From NCBI GenBank assembly GCA_000023405.1, contig CP001643.1:868001-932000 (forward strand): a stretch of DNA of 64,000 nucleotides. The letters are read 5' to 3'. The stretch comes from Brachybacterium faecium DSM 4810. Lineage in GTDB: Bacteria > Actinomycetota > Actinomycetes > Actinomycetales > Dermabacteraceae. The translations under genes were made by a program, and so were the position numbers. Positions 16,770 to 24,933 of this stretch are shown piece by piece. The notes below the pieces were generated by a model. The model ran no database searches and had not been told where the DNA came from. It saw only the letters and a program-made list of their open reading frames with translations. Positions within the stretch are counted from its first letter, which is position 1. Every line of letters starts with the position of its first letter.

Positions 16770-18725
16770 GTGACCGCACAGACCGCCGACCTCCCCGAGC
16801 CCCTCCCCGCCCTGTTCGCCCGGGCCGACGAGCTCGCCACCCTCCTCGACGCCCCGCACGGCTCCGACGAGGACGTGCCGCGCCCCGAGCACCCCCGCCC
16901 CCAGCTGCAGCGCCCCGCCTGGCGGAACCTCAACGGCAGCTGGCAGTTCGAGATCGACCAGGGCGACACCGGGCGCGAGCGGGGCCTGCTCGAGCGCGAC
17001 CTGAGCGGCACCATCACGGTGCCCTTCGCCCCGGAGACCGCCGCCTCCGGGATCGGCGACCGCGACTTCCTCGAGGCCGTCTGGTACCGCCGCACGCTCA
17101 CCATCCCCGCCGACTGGGACGGGCTGCGCCCGATCCTGCGCTTCGAGGCCGTCGATCATGACGCCACCGTGTGGGCGAACGGGGTCGAGGTGGCCCGCCA
17201 CCGCGGCGGCTTCACCCCCTTCGCCGCCGACCTCTCCGCCGTCGAGGGCGTGGGCCCGGGCAGCGAGGTCGAGATCGTGGTCCGCGCCCGCGACCCGCAC
17301 GACGTCCCGCAGGCGCGCGGCAAGCAGTCCACCTGGTTCCGCCCCACCCACGCCAACTACCACCGCACCACCGGCATCTGGCAGACCGTCTGGCTCGAGG
17401 GCGTCCCGGCCGACGAGATCCGCGCGCTGCGGATCCTGCCCTCCCTGGCCGGGCGCTCCTTCGCGGTGACCGCCCCGCTGGCCCGCAGCACCCGCGGCAC
17501 CCGCCTCGAGGTGGTCGCCGCCGTGCCCGGCGGGGGAGAGGTCGCCCGGGCACAGGTGCGCGCCGATCTCGATCTCGCGCCCGCGGTGCAGCTGGTGATC
17601 CCGGAGGACGCCGTGCGGATCTGGGGCCCCGGCGCCCCCGAGCTCTACGCCGTCACCGCGCGCCTGCTCGCCGCGGACGGCACCGTGCTCGACGAGGTCC
17701 GCTCCTATGCGGGGCTGCGCGCCACGACCCTGCGCGATCACGAGTTCCGGCTCAACGGCGAGAAGGTCTTCCAGCGCCTGGTGCTCGACCAGGGCTACTG
17801 GGAGGACTCGTTCATGACCGCCCCGACCGACGAGGCGCTCACCACCGACATCCGCCTCGCGCTCGAGGCCGGGTTCAACGGGGCGCGCCTGCACCAGAAG
17901 GTGTTCGACCAGCGCATGTTGTTCTGGGCCGATCTGCACGGCTACCTCGTCTGGGGCGAGTTCGGCGACTGGGGCGTCTCCGGCCGCGGGCCGACGGGGG
18001 ACAACCAGCAGCCCACCGCCTCCTTCATCGGCCAGTGGGTCGAGGCCGTCGAGCGCGACCTCAGCCACCCCAGCATCATCGGCTGGTGCCCGCTGAACGA
18101 GACCCACCAGGTCATGCACGACCGCCTCACCCAGCTCGATGACGTCACCCAGGCGATGTACGACGCGACCAAGCTCGCCGATCCCAGCCGCCCCGTGCTC
18201 GACGCCTCGGGCTACTCCCACCGGGTGCGCGGGGCCGACGTCTACGACTCCCACTCCTATGAGCAGGACGTCGAACGCTTCCGCGCCGAGCAGTCGGGCC
18301 TGGCCGAGGGGGAGCCCTTCGCGAACCGGCGCGAGCTCGCCCCGGACGAGATGCCCTTCGCCGACGGCGCCTTCTCCCTGCCCTATGCCGGCCAGCCCTA
18401 CTTCGTCTCCGAGTACGGCGGGATCTGGTGGAACGCGCAGGAGGCCCGCGAGGCGGCGGAGGCCGAGCGGGCCGGGAACAATGCCGCGCAGTCCTGGGGC
18501 TACGGCCAGCGGGTGCGCAGCGAGGAGGAGCTCTACGAGCGGTTCGAGGGCCTCACCCGGGTGCTGCTCGAGGATCCGCTGATGTTCGGCTACTGCTACA
18601 CCCAGCTCACCGACGTCTTCCAGGAGAAGAACGGCGTGGTGGACTTCGCCCGCGGCCGCAAGCTCGACCTCGCCCGCCTCCGCGCGATCCAGCAGCAGGC
18701 GGCGGCCTACGAGACAGGGGACTGA
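16770..18725 (+). CDS. Glycoside hydrolase family 2 enzyme
   Basis: Intracellular glycosidase of 651 residues with no signal peptide. Sugar-binding jelly-roll domain to about residue 220, immunoglobulin-like domain to about 320, then the TIM barrel. The acid/base Glu is at 444 in CPLNETHQ and the nucleophile Glu at 548 in VSEYGGIWW, both expected for GH2 beta-galactosidase / beta-glucuronidase-type enzymes. Shorter than LacZ because the C-terminal domain is absent. I start at the GTG at 16770, after CCAGGAGCGCACC; a longer in-frame start lies upstream. The preceding LacI gene is the likely regulator. Substrate could be beta-galactoside, glucuronide or mannoside; not resolvable here. Confidence 0.92.
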   Translation: MTAQTADLPEPLPALFARADELATLLDAPHGSDEDVPRPEHPRPQLQRPAWRNLNGSWQFEIDQGDTGRERGLLERDLSGTITVPFAPETAASGIGDRDFLEAVWYRRTLTIPADWDGLRPILRFEAVDHDATVWANGVEVARHRGGFTPFAADLSAVEGVGPGSEVEIVVRARDPHDVPQARGKQSTWFRPTHANYHRTTGIWQTVWLEGVPADEIRALRILPSLAGRSFAVTAPLARSTRGTRLEVVAAVPGGGEVARAQVRADLDLAPAVQLVIPEDAVRIWGPGAPELYAVTARLLAADGTVLDEVRSYAGLRATTLRDHEFRLNGEKVFQRLVLDQGYWEDSFMTAPTDEALTTDIRLALEAGFNGARLHQKVFDQRMLFWADLHGYLVWGEFGDWGVSGRGPTGDNQQPTASFIGQWVEAVERDLSHPSIIGWCPLNETHQVMHDRLTQLDDVTQAMYDATKLADPSRPVLDASGYSHRVRGADVYDSHSYEQDVERFRAEQSGLAEGEPFANRRELAPDEMPFADGAFSLPYAGQPYFVSEYGGIWWNAQEAREAAEAERAGNNAAQSWGYGQRVRSEEELYERFEGLTRVLLEDPLMFGYCYTQLTDVFQEKNGVVDFARGRKLDLARLRAIQQQAAAYETGD

Positions 18726-18739
18726 GCGCCGCCGGCCGA

Positions 18740-18787
18740 GCCCGGGGCGGGGCGCGCGGGATAATCCCGTGACGCCCCGCCCCGGGC
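18740..18787. terminator. Long two-part hairpin after the GH2 gene
   Basis: An outer 15-base perfect stem (GCCCGGGGCGGGGCG and complement) encloses an inner CGGGA-TAA-TCCCG stem. It begins 15 bases after the glycosidase stop and is a probable rho-independent terminator. The inner loop also reads GATAAT, which could double as a -10 element for the methyltransferase gene at 18804. Confidence 0.65.
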
Positions 18788-18803
18788 GGGCCACGATGGG
18801 AGC

Positions 18804-19589
18804 ATGATCGATCGGAACCGGCTGTGGGACGCGCAGGCCGCCGCCGAGTACGACACCCCCGGCGAGGGCATGTTCGCGCCCGAGGTGCTGGAGCCGACGG
18901 TCGCGACCCTCGCCGCGCTCGCCGCCGGCGGGCCCGCGCTCGAGCTCGCGATCGGCACCGGCCGGGTCGCACTCCCGCTGCGCGGGGCCGGCGTGCCGGT
19001 CACCGGCATCGAGCTCTCCCCGCCGATGATCGCGCGGCTGCGCGAGAAGGCCGACGCCACGCGCCTCCCCGTCGTCGAGGGGGACATGACCACGGCGAGC
19101 GCCGGGGAGGGATTCACCCTCGCCTACCTGGTCTTCGACACCCTCGCGAACCTGCTCACCCAGGAGGAGCAGGTGGCCTGCTTCTGCAACGCCGCCCGGC
19201 AGCTGGCCCCGGGCGGCTGCTTCGTCATCGAGCTGTGGGTGCCGCAGCTGCGCTCGCTCGCCCCGGGCCATGGCGGCACCGTCGAGGTCTCCGAGCCCGG
19301 ATATCTTCTGGTCGACACCTATGACGCGCTCGCCCAGCAGGTCGTCTCCCACCATCTGCGCTTCGATCCGGCCGTCGACGGCGCCCGCACCGCCCGGATC
19401 ACCCGGACGCCGCACCGCTACGTATGGCCGGCCGAGCTCGACCTGATGGCGCAGCTGGCGGGCTTCTCCCTCGAGTCGCGCTGGGCGGACTGGGAGGGCA
19501 CCGCCTTCACCGCCGACTCCCGCAGCCACGTGAGCGTGTATCGGCTCCCCGCACCCTCGGCTCCCGCGCTTGAGACACTGGAGCGGTGA
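18804..19589 (+). CDS. Class I SAM-dependent methyltransferase
   Basis: A 261-residue Rossmann-fold methyltransferase. SAM-binding motif I is LELAIGTGRVALPL near residues 48-60; the acidic residue follows in VTGIELSPPM, and the post-motif LAYLVFDTLANL marks motif IV. No substrate-specific domain is seen. The N terminus (WDAQAAAEYDTPGEGMFAPE) matches actinobacterial methyltransferases of the Methyltransf_25 type. The last bases overlap the acetyltransferase start (GTGA), so the two genes are cotranscribed. Substrate unknown. Confidence 0.88.
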   Translation: MIDRNRLWDAQAAAEYDTPGEGMFAPEVLEPTVATLAALAAGGPALELAIGTGRVALPLRGAGVPVTGIELSPPMIARLREKADATRLPVVEGDMTTASAGEGFTLAYLVFDTLANLLTQEEQVACFCNAARQLAPGGCFVIELWVPQLRSLAPGHGGTVEVSEPGYLLVDTYDALAQQVVSHHLRFDPAVDGARTARITRTPHRYVWPAELDLMAQLAGFSLESRWADWEGTAFTADSRSHVSVYRLPAPSAPALETLER

Positions 19590-20572
19590 CCTCACTCGAC
19601 ATCACGACGACCCGCAGCCCCCTCTCCCTCGACGACGCCCCCGCGCTGACGGCGCTGCTGAACCGCATCGACCGGGCCGACGAGCGCGGCGAGCCGGCGG
19701 AGGAGCCCAGCATCCGCGAATGGCTCACCATGCCCGGGCTCGACCTGGAGCGCGACAGCCTCGCCCTGCGCAGCGGCGGGGATCTGATCGGCTTCGCCGC
19801 CGTCGACGTCCACCCCAGCGTGGACCGCGACGGCCGCGTGCGCTGTCAGCTGATGGGCGGCGTCGATCCGGCCCAGCGGAGGCAGGGTCTGGGCGGCGAG
19901 CTGCTCACCTGGTCGCAGGAACGGGCCGCCGCGCTCGCCGCCGAGCGGCACCCCGGCCTCGAACAGGCGGTGTTCCGCATCTCCGGAGGACGCGATCCGC
20001 GGCCCGGCCGGAGCGGCGGGGGAGCCGATATCCGCCCGCTGCTCGAGCGCCGCGGCTACACCCGCGCCCGCAGCTGGCTGACCATGGTCCGGCACCTGCC
20101 GGACATCGCGCTCACGACCCCGCCGGTCGGGGACGTGCAGGTCGTCGCCCCGACCGACGCCGAGCGCGAGGCCACGCGCCTGGCCCACATCGCCGCCTTC
20201 GCCGATCACTGGGGCTCCGCCCCGGTCTCGGCGGAGCGCTGGGGCCGTTGGTGGGACTCCCACACCGCCCGCCGCGACCAGGCCACGGTCGCGCTCGACG
20301 CGGAGGGGACGGTGCTCGCCTACGTCATCACCTCGGAGGACACCCCCGGAGTGCTCCACATCGCCCTGGTGGGCACCCGCCCCGAAGCCCGCGGGCGGGG
20401 CCTCGCGCGCGCCGTCATCGCCCGCACCCTCGCCTCTGCGGCGGAGGCCGGCTATGCGCGCGCCGAGCTCGAGGTCGATGCGGAATCGCTCACCGGTGCC
20501 ACCCGCCTCTACGACGCCCTCGGCTTCTCGCAGGAGGACGTCCACGCGACCTATGAGAGGTCCGTGCTCTGA
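19586..20572 (+). CDS. Tandem-GNAT N-acetyltransferase
   Basis: A 328-residue protein with two GNAT folds. The first half contains GGVDPAQRRQGLGGELLTW (acetyl-CoA site near residue 90). The second contains ALVGTRPEARGRGLARAV near 260-280, followed by TGATRLYDALGF. Double-GNAT organisation resembles MshD, the mycothiol synthase, but I cannot confirm that role from sequence; generic acetyltransferase is safer. The GTG start overlaps the methyltransferase stop. No membrane segments. Confidence 0.82.
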   Translation: MTSLDITTTRSPLSLDDAPALTALLNRIDRADERGEPAEEPSIREWLTMPGLDLERDSLALRSGGDLIGFAAVDVHPSVDRDGRVRCQLMGGVDPAQRRQGLGGELLTWSQERAAALAAERHPGLEQAVFRISGGRDPRPGRSGGGADIRPLLERRGYTRARSWLTMVRHLPDIALTTPPVGDVQVVAPTDAEREATRLAHIAAFADHWGSAPVSAERWGRWWDSHTARRDQATVALDAEGTVLAYVITSEDTPGVLHIALVGTRPEARGRGLARAVIARTLASAAEAGYARAELEVDAESLTGATRLYDALGFSQEDVHATYERSVL

Positions 20573-20609
20573 GCCGGCCCGTCCGGGCGCCCCGCGGTGC
20601 CGCTGCGCC

Positions 20610-20650
20610 TTGACACGACGGCACCTGCTGTCCATAGTGCATATGAACAG
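20610..20650 (+). promoter_or_regulatory. Promoter with overlapping GntR-type operator
   Basis: TTGACA at 20610-20615 and CATAGT at 20633-20638 are separated by exactly 17 bases. A 23-base inverted repeat, CTGTNCATA-N5-TATGNACAG, at 20628-20650 covers the -10 element. Binding there would block RNA polymerase. The first gene downstream is a YtrA-type GntR regulator at 20693, so autoregulation of the regulator/ABC operon is the simplest reading. Confidence 0.75.
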
Positions 20651-20692
20651 TAGATGCGGTGGTGGTCTCGCGCGGCGACAGGAGTGACGAGC

Positions 20693-21073
20693 ATGCACAT
20701 CCCGCTCGACCCCTCCGCGCCCGAGCCCCTCTACGAGCAGATCCGTGCCCGCCTCGCCGAGGCGATCCTGCGCGGCGACCTCGGCGCCGGTCAGGAGCTC
20801 CCCTCGCTCCGCGGCCTCGCCCGCGACCTGCGCGTCAGCGTCATCACCACCACGCGCGCCTACAACGAGCTGGTGGCCGACGGGCTCGTCGACGCCGTGC
20901 GCGGGAAGGGCGTCTTCGTGCGCGCCCAGGAGCCGGGCCAGGTGCGCAGCAGGGCGCTCGACCGCATCGACACGGCGCTCGCCGAGGCCGCCCGCACCGC
21001 ACGCACCGCGGGGATCGGGGCCGAGGAGCTCCGGGACCGCCTCGCGCACGCTCTCGAGGAGGAGGACCGATGA
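20693..21073 (+). CDS. GntR-family regulator, YtrA subfamily
   Basis: Short repressor of 126 residues. The winged helix-turn-helix starts LYEQIRARLAEAILRGDL and continues LPSLRGLARDLRVSVITTT, then the wing DAVRGKGVFVRA. Only a short helical tail follows, with no large ligand-binding domain, as in the YtrA subgroup that controls ABC exporter operons. The ATG at 20693 has ACAGGAG upstream; an earlier in-frame start would extend into the operator. It overlaps the ABC ATPase gene (ATGA). The palindrome covering its promoter supports self-repression. Confidence 0.92.
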   Translation: MHIPLDPSAPEPLYEQIRARLAEAILRGDLGAGQELPSLRGLARDLRVSVITTTRAYNELVADGLVDAVRGKGVFVRAQEPGQVRSRALDRIDTALAEAARTARTAGIGAEELRDRLAHALEEEDR

Positions 21074-22053
21074 CGAGCAGCTCGCCCGATCCCGAGGCCC
21101 CCGCGGCCCCCGAGGCCCCCGCGGTGAGAGTGCGGGGGCTGAGCGTCGACCTGCCCTCCCTCGGCCGCCCCTACGCCGCGCCGCTGCACGCGGTGCGAGA
21201 CCTCTCCTTCACGGCGCCCACCGGGCAGGTCACCGCGCTCGTCGGCGCCAACGGCGCCGGGAAGACCACCACGCTGCGCACCCTCCTCGGGGCCGTGCCC
21301 CACACCACCGGGCAGGTCGAGGTGCTCGGCACCGCGATGGGACCGGCCGACGTCCCCGCGCCGGCAGGGGTCGCCCTCGTGCCCGACGCGCCCGCCTACC
21401 CCGCACGGTGGACGCCGCAGCATCTCGCACGAGCCCACCTCGCGCGGGAGACGCAGGTCGACAGTGCACGGTTCGACCCCGCGCGCTTCGACGCCCGCCT
21501 GACGGCGCATCGCATCCCCGCCGCGCGGCCCCTGCACAGCCTCTCGCGCGGCCAGCTCACCCAGCTCGCCCTCGCCGCCGCCCTCGCCCGCGACCCGCAG
21601 CTGCTGATCCTCGACGAGCCCTTCGCCCACCTGGACCCGCTGGCCCGCACCGAGCTGGTGGACACCCTGCGCGAGCTGATGATCCGCCCGGACCGCACCG
21701 TCCTGCTCTCGACCCACGATCTCGAGGGCATGGACCGCTTCGTGGACCGTCTCGTGCTGATCGCCCAGGGCACGGCCCTGCTGGAAGGGGACGTCGAGAC
21801 GCTGCGGGACGAGTTCGTGCTGCTCGAGCTGCCGGCGACGACCCCCGAGGAACCGGGGCCGCAGGCGGCCTCGCCCCTGATCGGCGCCGTCACGGCCGGC
21901 GGCATCACCCGCGCGCTCGTGCACGTCGAGGAGGCGGCGGGGCTGCCGCCGACGGCCTCCCTGCAGCGTCCGGGGCTCGCCGACCTGGTCACCCACTGGC
22001 TGCGCGCCGCGGACCGGCAGGCCGTCGCGCACTCGCGGAAGGGAGCGGCATGA
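21070..22053 (+). CDS. ABC transporter ATP-binding protein
   Basis: Cytoplasmic ATPase of 327 residues. Walker A VGANGAGKTTT near 58-68, a Q-loop region with VPDAPAYPARW, signature-like SLSRGQLTQLALA, Walker B LLILDEPFAHLDP and switch His in LLSTHDLEG are all seen. The signature SRGQ departs from the usual SGGQ. The C-terminal extension (about 60 residues) is typical of multidrug or lantibiotic-type exporters. It overlaps both neighbours by four bases and works with the permease at 22050. Cargo unknown. Confidence 0.9.
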   Translation: MTSSSPDPEAPAAPEAPAVRVRGLSVDLPSLGRPYAAPLHAVRDLSFTAPTGQVTALVGANGAGKTTTLRTLLGAVPHTTGQVEVLGTAMGPADVPAPAGVALVPDAPAYPARWTPQHLARAHLARETQVDSARFDPARFDARLTAHRIPAARPLHSLSRGQLTQLALAAALARDPQLLILDEPFAHLDPLARTELVDTLRELMIRPDRTVLLSTHDLEGMDRFVDRLVLIAQGTALLEGDVETLRDEFVLLELPATTPEEPGPQAASPLIGAVTAGGITRALVHVEEAAGLPPTASLQRPGLADLVTHWLRAADRQAVAHSRKGAA

Positions 22054-22769
22054 TCTCGATCCGACAGGCCCTGGCCATGGAGCTGCGGCTGAACAGCGGC
22101 CGCTTCGGGGCGAGCGCGGCCCTGTGCGTGCTCTGCCTGGTCGTCGCGCTCCTCGTCGTGGACAGCCTCATGGCGGTGCTCCCGCTGTGGGCGGCCCTGG
22201 CCTGGTATCGCTACGGCCGCGCGGACACCGCGGAGCGCGACGAGCTGCGGGCGAGCCTCGGCCTCTCGCGCGCCGATCGGGTGCGCGGCAGGGTGGCGCT
22301 GATCGCGGTGGAGACCGCTCTGCTGATCCTCACCTCCTCGCTCTGGCTGCTGCTCGCCCCGGCGCTCTCCCTGGAGACGACGATCGGCGCCGGTCCCACC
22401 GTCACCTTCTCGGGCCCGCCCGGGCTCCCCGCGGTCGTGCTGATCCTCGCCGGCGCGCTGCAGTCCGCCTTCGTGCTGCTGATCACCGCGATCGTCGTCG
22501 GCGAGGAGTGCACCATCCGGCGCCCCGGGATCGGCATGGCGGTGGTGAGCGTGCTGGTCTATCTCGTCGCCGGGCTGCTCAGCACGCTGCTGTGGATCCC
22601 CGTGGGCATGCTCGAGGTCTCGGCCGCGACGGCGGTGCCGTGGCTGTTCGGCAGCGCCGCCGTGCTCGCGGGCTGTGCGGTGCTCGCCCTGGTGCTGCGC
22701 CGACGGGTGCGGGCGTGGATCGGACGACTCGATGCCGGCACCGCGGACTGCGCGAGGATGGGCGCATGA
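22050..22769 (+). CDS. ABC transporter permease-like membrane protein
   Basis: A 239-residue integral membrane protein with about six hydrophobic segments (near 20-45, 48-60, 85-105, 130-155, 170-190 and 205-225). It has no recognisable named domain. Position directly after the ATPase, with ATGA overlap on both sides, makes it the membrane half of the exporter. The ATG at 22050 is supported by overlap with the ATPase stop and the GGGAGCGG just upstream. Specific family not recognised. Confidence 0.8.
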   Translation: MISIRQALAMELRLNSGRFGASAALCVLCLVVALLVVDSLMAVLPLWAALAWYRYGRADTAERDELRASLGLSRADRVRGRVALIAVETALLILTSSLWLLLAPALSLETTIGAGPTVTFSGPPGLPAVVLILAGALQSAFVLLITAIVVGEECTIRRPGIGMAVVSVLVYLVAGLLSTLLWIPVGMLEVSAATAVPWLFGSAAVLAGCAVLALVLRRRVRAWIGRLDAGTADCARMGA

Positions 22770-23800
22770 GAGCAGTGCGCTACGAGACCTTCGGCGGCGA
22801 GCCCGCGCTGGTCGAGGTCCCCGATCCCGAGTGCCCTCCGCGCGGCGCGGTGGTCACGGTCCATGCCACCGGGGTGTGCCGCAGCGACTGGCACGCCTGG
22901 CAGGGCCATGACTCGTCGGTGCACCTGCCGCACATCCCGGGCCACGAGTTCGCGGGCGTCGTCGCGCGGGTGGGTCGGGAGGTCACCCGCTTCGCGCCGG
23001 GCGATCGGGTCACCGCCCCGTTCATCCTCTCCTGCGGGCGCTGCGCGCAGTGCCTCGCCGGAGCGCCCCAGGTGTGCCCCGCGCAGCGCCAGCCGGGCTT
23101 CGACCTCCCCGGCTCATGGGCCGAGGAGGTCGTCGTCATCGAGGCGGACCACAACCTCGTCGCCCTCCCGGACGGGATCGACATGACGCTCGCGGCCGGG
23201 CTCGGCTGCCGCGTCGGCACCGCGTACCACGCCGTGCGCAGCCAGGCCGCGGTGGTCCCGGGGGAGCGGGTGGTGGTGTTCGGCTGCGGCGGTCTCGGGC
23301 TCGCCTGCGTGCTCGTCGCGCGCGCCGCCGGGGCCGACGTCCTCGCCGTCGACATCGCCCCGCACGCCCTGGCCGCCGCCGAGGCGCTCGGCGCGACCGC
23401 GGTGCCCGCCGGTGCGGAGGCGGTGCCGCGGGTGCGCGAGCTGACCGGCGGCGGGGCCCACGTGAGCCTCGATGCGCTCGGCGCGGCCAGCACCGCGCGG
23501 GACGCCCTGGCCTCGCTGCGGCCCCGCGGCCGCCACGTCCAGGTGGGGCTGCTGCTGGGTGAGGACGCGGACCCGCCCCTGCCCATGGGCAGGGTGATCG
23601 CCGAGGAGCTGCAGATCCTGGGCAGCCACGGACTCGCCGTCGCCGAGTACGGCGCGCTGCTCGCGGAGATCGCGGAGGGCCGGCTGGACCTCGACGCGAC
23701 CGTCGGCCGGCTCCTCACCGTCGAGGAGCTCCCGGCGGCGATGCAGGCCATGGACCATCCGCCCACCAGCGCCGGGATGACGGTCGCGCGCCTGCGCTGA
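22766..23800 (+). CDS. Zinc-dependent alcohol dehydrogenase family protein
   Basis: Medium-chain dehydrogenase/reductase, 344 residues. The catalytic zinc ligands are visible in GVCRSDWHAW and PGHEFAG, and the structural zinc site as four cysteines in SCGRCAQCLAGAPQVC. The NAD(P)-binding region has VFGCGGLGLACV near 170. Start ATG overlaps the permease stop (ATGA), so it is cotranscribed with the exporter, although its reaction has no obvious link to it. Substrate unknown; probably a primary or secondary alcohol. Confidence 0.9.
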   Translation: MRAVRYETFGGEPALVEVPDPECPPRGAVVTVHATGVCRSDWHAWQGHDSSVHLPHIPGHEFAGVVARVGREVTRFAPGDRVTAPFILSCGRCAQCLAGAPQVCPAQRQPGFDLPGSWAEEVVVIEADHNLVALPDGIDMTLAAGLGCRVGTAYHAVRSQAAVVPGERVVVFGCGGLGLACVLVARAAGADVLAVDIAPHALAAAEALGATAVPAGAEAVPRVRELTGGGAHVSLDALGAASTARDALASLRPRGRHVQVGLLLGEDADPPLPMGRVIAEELQILGSHGLAVAEYGALLAEIAEGRLDLDATVGRLLTVEELPAAMQAMDHPPTSAGMTVARLR

Positions 23801-23903
23801 GCGGGTCGGGGCGCTGCGGGCGGGGGAGAGGTACCCCGCATCGGGGCGCGCTGCGGCGCTGTCACGTGCGGGGACGTCGGGGCGCTGTGGAACGATTGCT
23901 CCC

Positions 23904-24914
23904 ATGACGATCACCGCTGCGGCCGACGGCTCCGCCCTCGGCAATCCCGGACCCGCCGGCTGGGCCTGGTACATCGACGACAACTCCTGGCGCGCGGGCG
24001 GATGGCCCCACGGCACCAACAACATGGGCGAGCTCAAGGCCGTGCTCGATCTGCTCGAGGCCACCGCCGTCGACGCGGACCAGCATCTGCTGATCCTCTG
24101 CGACAGCCAGTACGTCATCAACTCGGTCACCAAGTGGATGCCGGGCTGGAAGCGCAAGGGCTGGCGGAAGAAGGACGGCAAGCCGGTGCTGAACGTCGAG
24201 CTGCTCAAGGACATCGACCGCGCGCTCGCGGGCCGCAGCGTCGAGTTCGAATGGGTCAAGGGCCACTCGGGGCATGCGATGAACGAGGCCGCGGACCGCC
24301 GTGCCAATGCCGCGGCGACGGCCTTCTCGAAGAAGCAGGACCCGGCGGTGGGGCCCGGATACCGCAGCGCCGGGGGAGCAGCCGACGGAGCTGCGCCTGC
24401 GCCTGCGCCTGCGTCTGCGTCCGCTCCGGAGCCGTCGCCGGCCGGCGGTGGCGGCGATGACCTGTTCAGCCTCTTCGACGAGGCCTCCCCGGAGCCGGGA
24501 GCGAGCTGCTCCACCGCGGTCGAGGACACGGTGCTCGTGGGCGATCAGCCGGGAGCGACGGACTTCGAGCAGATCACGGCCCGGGAGCAGGCGCTGCTCA
24601 GCGACGCCCTGCGCTCGGACCCGCCGAGCGCCGCGGAACTGCTGCACCCCTCGTTCACCGAGATCGGTGCGAGCGGGCGCAGCGACGACCGGGAGGAGAT
24701 CCTCGCCCACCTCGCACCCCTCGGCGGGATCGACGCCGAGGAGTTCGTCGCCGACGAGGTGGCCCCCGGGGTGGTGCTGCTGCAGTACACGACGCATGGA
24801 CCGGGAGGCACCGCGCATCGCAGCTCCCTGTGGGTGCGGGAGAAGGGCCGCTGGCTGCTGCGCCATCATCAGGGCACCCCGGCCCGCGCCGCCGACGGCA
24901 GAGCCGCGCACTAG
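23904..24914 (+). CDS. RNase HI fused to an NTF2-like (DUF4440-type) domain
   Basis: 336 residues. Residues 1-145 are ribonuclease HI: the acidic catalytic set is Asp8 (ADGSALGNPGPAG), Glu43 (NMGELKAV), Asp67 (LCDSQYV) and Asp131 (NEAADRRAN). It degrades RNA in RNA:DNA hybrids. Residues about 150-185 form an Ala/Pro linker (PAPAPASASAPEPSPAGGG) encoded by short tandem repeats near 24390-24420. The C-terminal ~110 residues (DFEQITAREQALLSDALR to RWLLRHHQGTP) look like a DUF4440/SnoaL-type cone fold, often a small-molecule or accessory domain. The function of the second domain is unknown. Confidence 0.86.
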   Translation: MTITAAADGSALGNPGPAGWAWYIDDNSWRAGGWPHGTNNMGELKAVLDLLEATAVDADQHLLILCDSQYVINSVTKWMPGWKRKGWRKKDGKPVLNVELLKDIDRALAGRSVEFEWVKGHSGHAMNEAADRRANAAATAFSKKQDPAVGPGYRSAGGAADGAAPAPAPASASAPEPSPAGGGGDDLFSLFDEASPEPGASCSTAVEDTVLVGDQPGATDFEQITAREQALLSDALRSDPPSAAELLHPSFTEIGASGRSDDREEILAHLAPLGGIDAEEFVADEVAPGVVLLQYTTHGPGGTAHRSSLWVREKGRWLLRHHQGTPARAADGRAAH

Positions 24915-24933
24915 CCGGCGGCGGAGCCGGGGC

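Noticed and set aside
15354..19595. A 1413-codon minus-strand open frame
   Set aside because: It runs across LacI, GH2 and methyltransferase genes and has no domain; GC-rich antisense frames often stay open.
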